Positions 6,669 through 7,278 of a stretch of DNA of 7,278 nt are shown here, in pieces. Within the stretch, counting starts at the first letter, position 1. Each line of letters begins with the position of its first letter. The stretch is taken from positions 1-7,278 of the forward strand of contig JBEVNX010000201.1 of assembly GCA_040507895.1 (NCBI GenBank), written 5' to 3'. The notes under the pieces are model-generated. The model was not told the origin of the DNA. It saw nothing but the letters and a program-made list of their open reading frames with translations, and did no database searches. The stretch comes from JBEVNX01 sp040507895. GTDB lineage: Bacteria; Desulfobacterota; Binatia; JACPRU01. The position numbers and the translations under genes are program-made.

Positions 6669-6876
6669 GCGACACACGAGCATAGCCGGACATCTCCAGC
6701 CGGCGCCAACCGGTTCGCTCCCCGAAGCCGCTATCGGCCCACTCTAGCAGCCGCCCAGCATTGAGGACGTGGGCAATCGATGCCGATGGGGGCTTATCGG
6801 ATTATCAGGCGCGGCGTCCTAGCTAACGGGCCGTGAACCTCGCGCTCGCCCGCGACAAGAGGTGCTCAATTAAGAA

Positions 6877-6898
6877 ACCGACGTTTTCGGGCGTCGGT
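6877..6898. other. Perfect 7-bp stem-loop upstream of the IS110 leader
   Basis: ACCGACG (6877-6883) pairs with CGTCGGT (6892-6898) around an eight-base loop TTTTCGGG. No T-tract follows on either strand. It lies about 240 bases before the transposase start, near where the left end of an IS110-group element might be, so it could be either host DNA or part of the element. Confidence 0.35.
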
Positions 6899-7045
6899 GA
6901 CTACTTCCGGCCAAACTCTGTTGACTGCTTTGGGATTGGGATTTTCCAGCGATTGTTGGTATTCGCCGATCATCCTCAGATACGGAGCGATTGACTTCGT
7001 CATCTATGGCCGGCGGATAGGCAGCACAAGCGTATCGATGAAGAT

Positions 7046-7134
7046 GGGCTGTCCTCCCCGAGACCGTAGTAAGGTCTACGGCGGACCACGGGATCACCAC
7101 GGAGGTGTCCCAATCGAGAAGGGAGGACAAGCCC
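7046..7134 (+). ncRNA. Candidate structured leader RNA of the IS110 element (possible bridge RNA segment)
   Basis: GGGCTGTCCTCCC (7046-7058) pairs with GGGAGGACAAGCCC (7121-7134), giving 13 pairs with one bulged A. Inside, CCGTAG (7064-7069) pairs with CTACGG (7076-7081) over a six-base loop. Next, GGAC (7083-7086) can pair with GTCC (7107-7110), or CACC (7095-7098) with GGTG (7104-7107). IS110-group elements are known to encode a bridge RNA in their long 5' non-coding end, whose internal loops guide target and donor recognition. Position and branched shape fit that. The 5' limit is unknown; a weaker pairing upstream (CATC 7001-7004 with GATG 7037-7040, CTT 6995-6997 with AAG 7041-7043) suggests the RNA may start before 7000. 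Specific guide loops cannot be assigned without the right end. An alternative is a purely regulatory translation-control hairpin. Confidence 0.5.
7121..7127 (+). promoter_or_regulatory. Ribosome-binding site of the transposase, sequestered in the leader stem
   Basis: GGGAGGA lies eight bases before the ATG at 7136 and decides this start over the in-frame ATG two codons later (7142). All of it is paired in the predicted 7046-7058/7121-7134 stem, so folding of the leader should hide it from ribosomes. Confidence 0.6.
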
Positions 7135-7135
7135 G

Positions 7136-7278
7136 ATGGAAATGTACGTGGGACTGGACGTTCACAGCAAGCAGAGCGTGTTCGTGATCGAGGACGAGAA
7201 CGGGAAGGTGGTGGCTCGCGGAGAAGTGCCGACGAGCCGCGAAGGGATGGAGCGACTGCGAACCGAGCACGCGCTGCC
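7136..7278 (+). CDS. IS110-family transposase (DEDD recombinase), N-terminal part, cut by window end
   Basis: The first 47 codons read MEMYVGLDVHSKQSVFVIEDE and continue with NGKVVARGEVPTSREGMERL; the frame is open to the window edge. YVGLDVHSK is the hallmark first strand of the RuvC-like DEDD domain of IS110-family transposases, with D8 the first metal-binding acid. The usual length is 300-400 residues, so over 250 residues plus the serine-bearing C-terminal domain lie beyond the window. The enzyme acts as an RNA-guided (bridge RNA) recombinase in the well-studied members. The 5' leader is structured, which suits the IS110 group rather than the IS1111 group. No terminal inverted repeats are expected, and I could not locate the left end. 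Integrity cannot be judged from this fragment. Confidence 0.88.
   Translation, partial: MEMYVGLDVHSKQSVFVIEDENGKVVARGEVPTSREGMERLRTEHAL

Larger units (their letters stand above)
5951..7045. other. Gene-poor accessory stretch with remnants, no convincing full-length gene
   Basis: About 1.1 kb lies between the signalling operon and the IS110 leader. It contains a direct repeat CGTGGAGC (5962-5969, 5974-5981), the serine-recombinase remnant (6053-6351) and two small hairpins (CTCTGC-GA-GCAGAG at 6292-6305; TTCTC-GCG-GAGAA at 6315-6327). It also contains a possible small membrane protein on the minus strand (6668-6390), the palindrome AACCGGTT (6708-6715) and a hairpin at 6877-6898. Base composition is more mixed, and codon use in all frames is less GC-biased at third positions than in the left 6 kb. 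I see no tRNA, rRNA or CRISPR here. Of 6720-6870 I can say nothing positive. Confidence 0.6.
7046..7278 (+). mobile_element. Left part of an IS110-family insertion sequence (left boundary undetermined)
   Basis: The structured leader and the transposase start together mark an insertion sequence entering from the right edge. The given start is only the first base of the leader stem. The true left end lies upstream, perhaps in 6850-7045. IS110 elements leave little or no target duplication and have no long terminal inverted repeats, so the end needs comparison with other copies. Confidence 0.7.

Noticed and set aside
6409..6693. Minus-strand frame beginning MSGYARVSH, resembling the catalytic start of serine recombinases
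   Set aside because: The likeness stops after seven residues, the rest has no recombinase motif, and it is on the opposite strand to the recombinase C-terminal remnant.
6921..6949. TTGACT as -35 of a promoter for the IS110 leader (also a second TTGACT at 6991)
   Set aside because: Neither copy has an acceptable -10 hexamer at 16-18 bases spacing.

Overview
The window reads as chromosomal DNA of a high-GC, probably Gram-negative (proteobacterial or similar soil-type) bacterium. The main genes are densely packed, rich in G/C at third positions, and mostly preceded by clear Shine-Dalgarno sequences. I cannot name a species from the sequence.

Layout. Positions 13-567 (+) encode a small PNPOx-fold flavin/F420-binding type protein. 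Convergent to it is a two-gene minus-strand operon: an AMP-forming acyl-CoA synthetase (2702 to 1017) followed 17 bases later by a SnoaL/NTF2-like protein (999 to 607). The facing stop codons near 566 and 608 lie inside one compound hairpin that looks like a shared terminator. A 221-base divergent intergenic region (2703-2923) separates the synthetase from a plus-strand signalling cluster. That cluster holds a sensor histidine kinase with about eight membrane segments and a PAS domain (2924-5116), a CheY-like receiver overlapping it by 32 bases (5085-5468), and a second stand-alone receiver with a GTG start (5538-5933). A perfect 18-bp palindrome overlaps the last stop codon.

From about 5950 to 7135 the DNA changes character. 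No convincing full-length gene is present, and coding frames are short and broken. Within it I see a 5'-truncated, frameshifted remnant of a serine recombinase C-terminal region (about 6053-6351) and a possible small single-pass membrane protein on the minus strand (6668 to 6390). At the right edge is the start of an IS110-family DEDD transposase (7136 to beyond the window). Its immediate 5' leader (7046-7134) folds on paper into a branched RNA closed by a 13-bp stem that contains the transposase ribosome-binding site. Its position matches that of the bridge (guide) RNAs described for IS110-group elements, and it is the most interesting signal here.

How the parts may work together. The synthetase and SnoaL-like protein probably act in one carboxylic-acid activation route with unknown substrate. 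The kinase probably phosphorylates one or both receivers. Neither receiver has an output domain, so the signal must be passed to a partner outside the window. The right-hand kilobase looks like a landing zone for mobile DNA.
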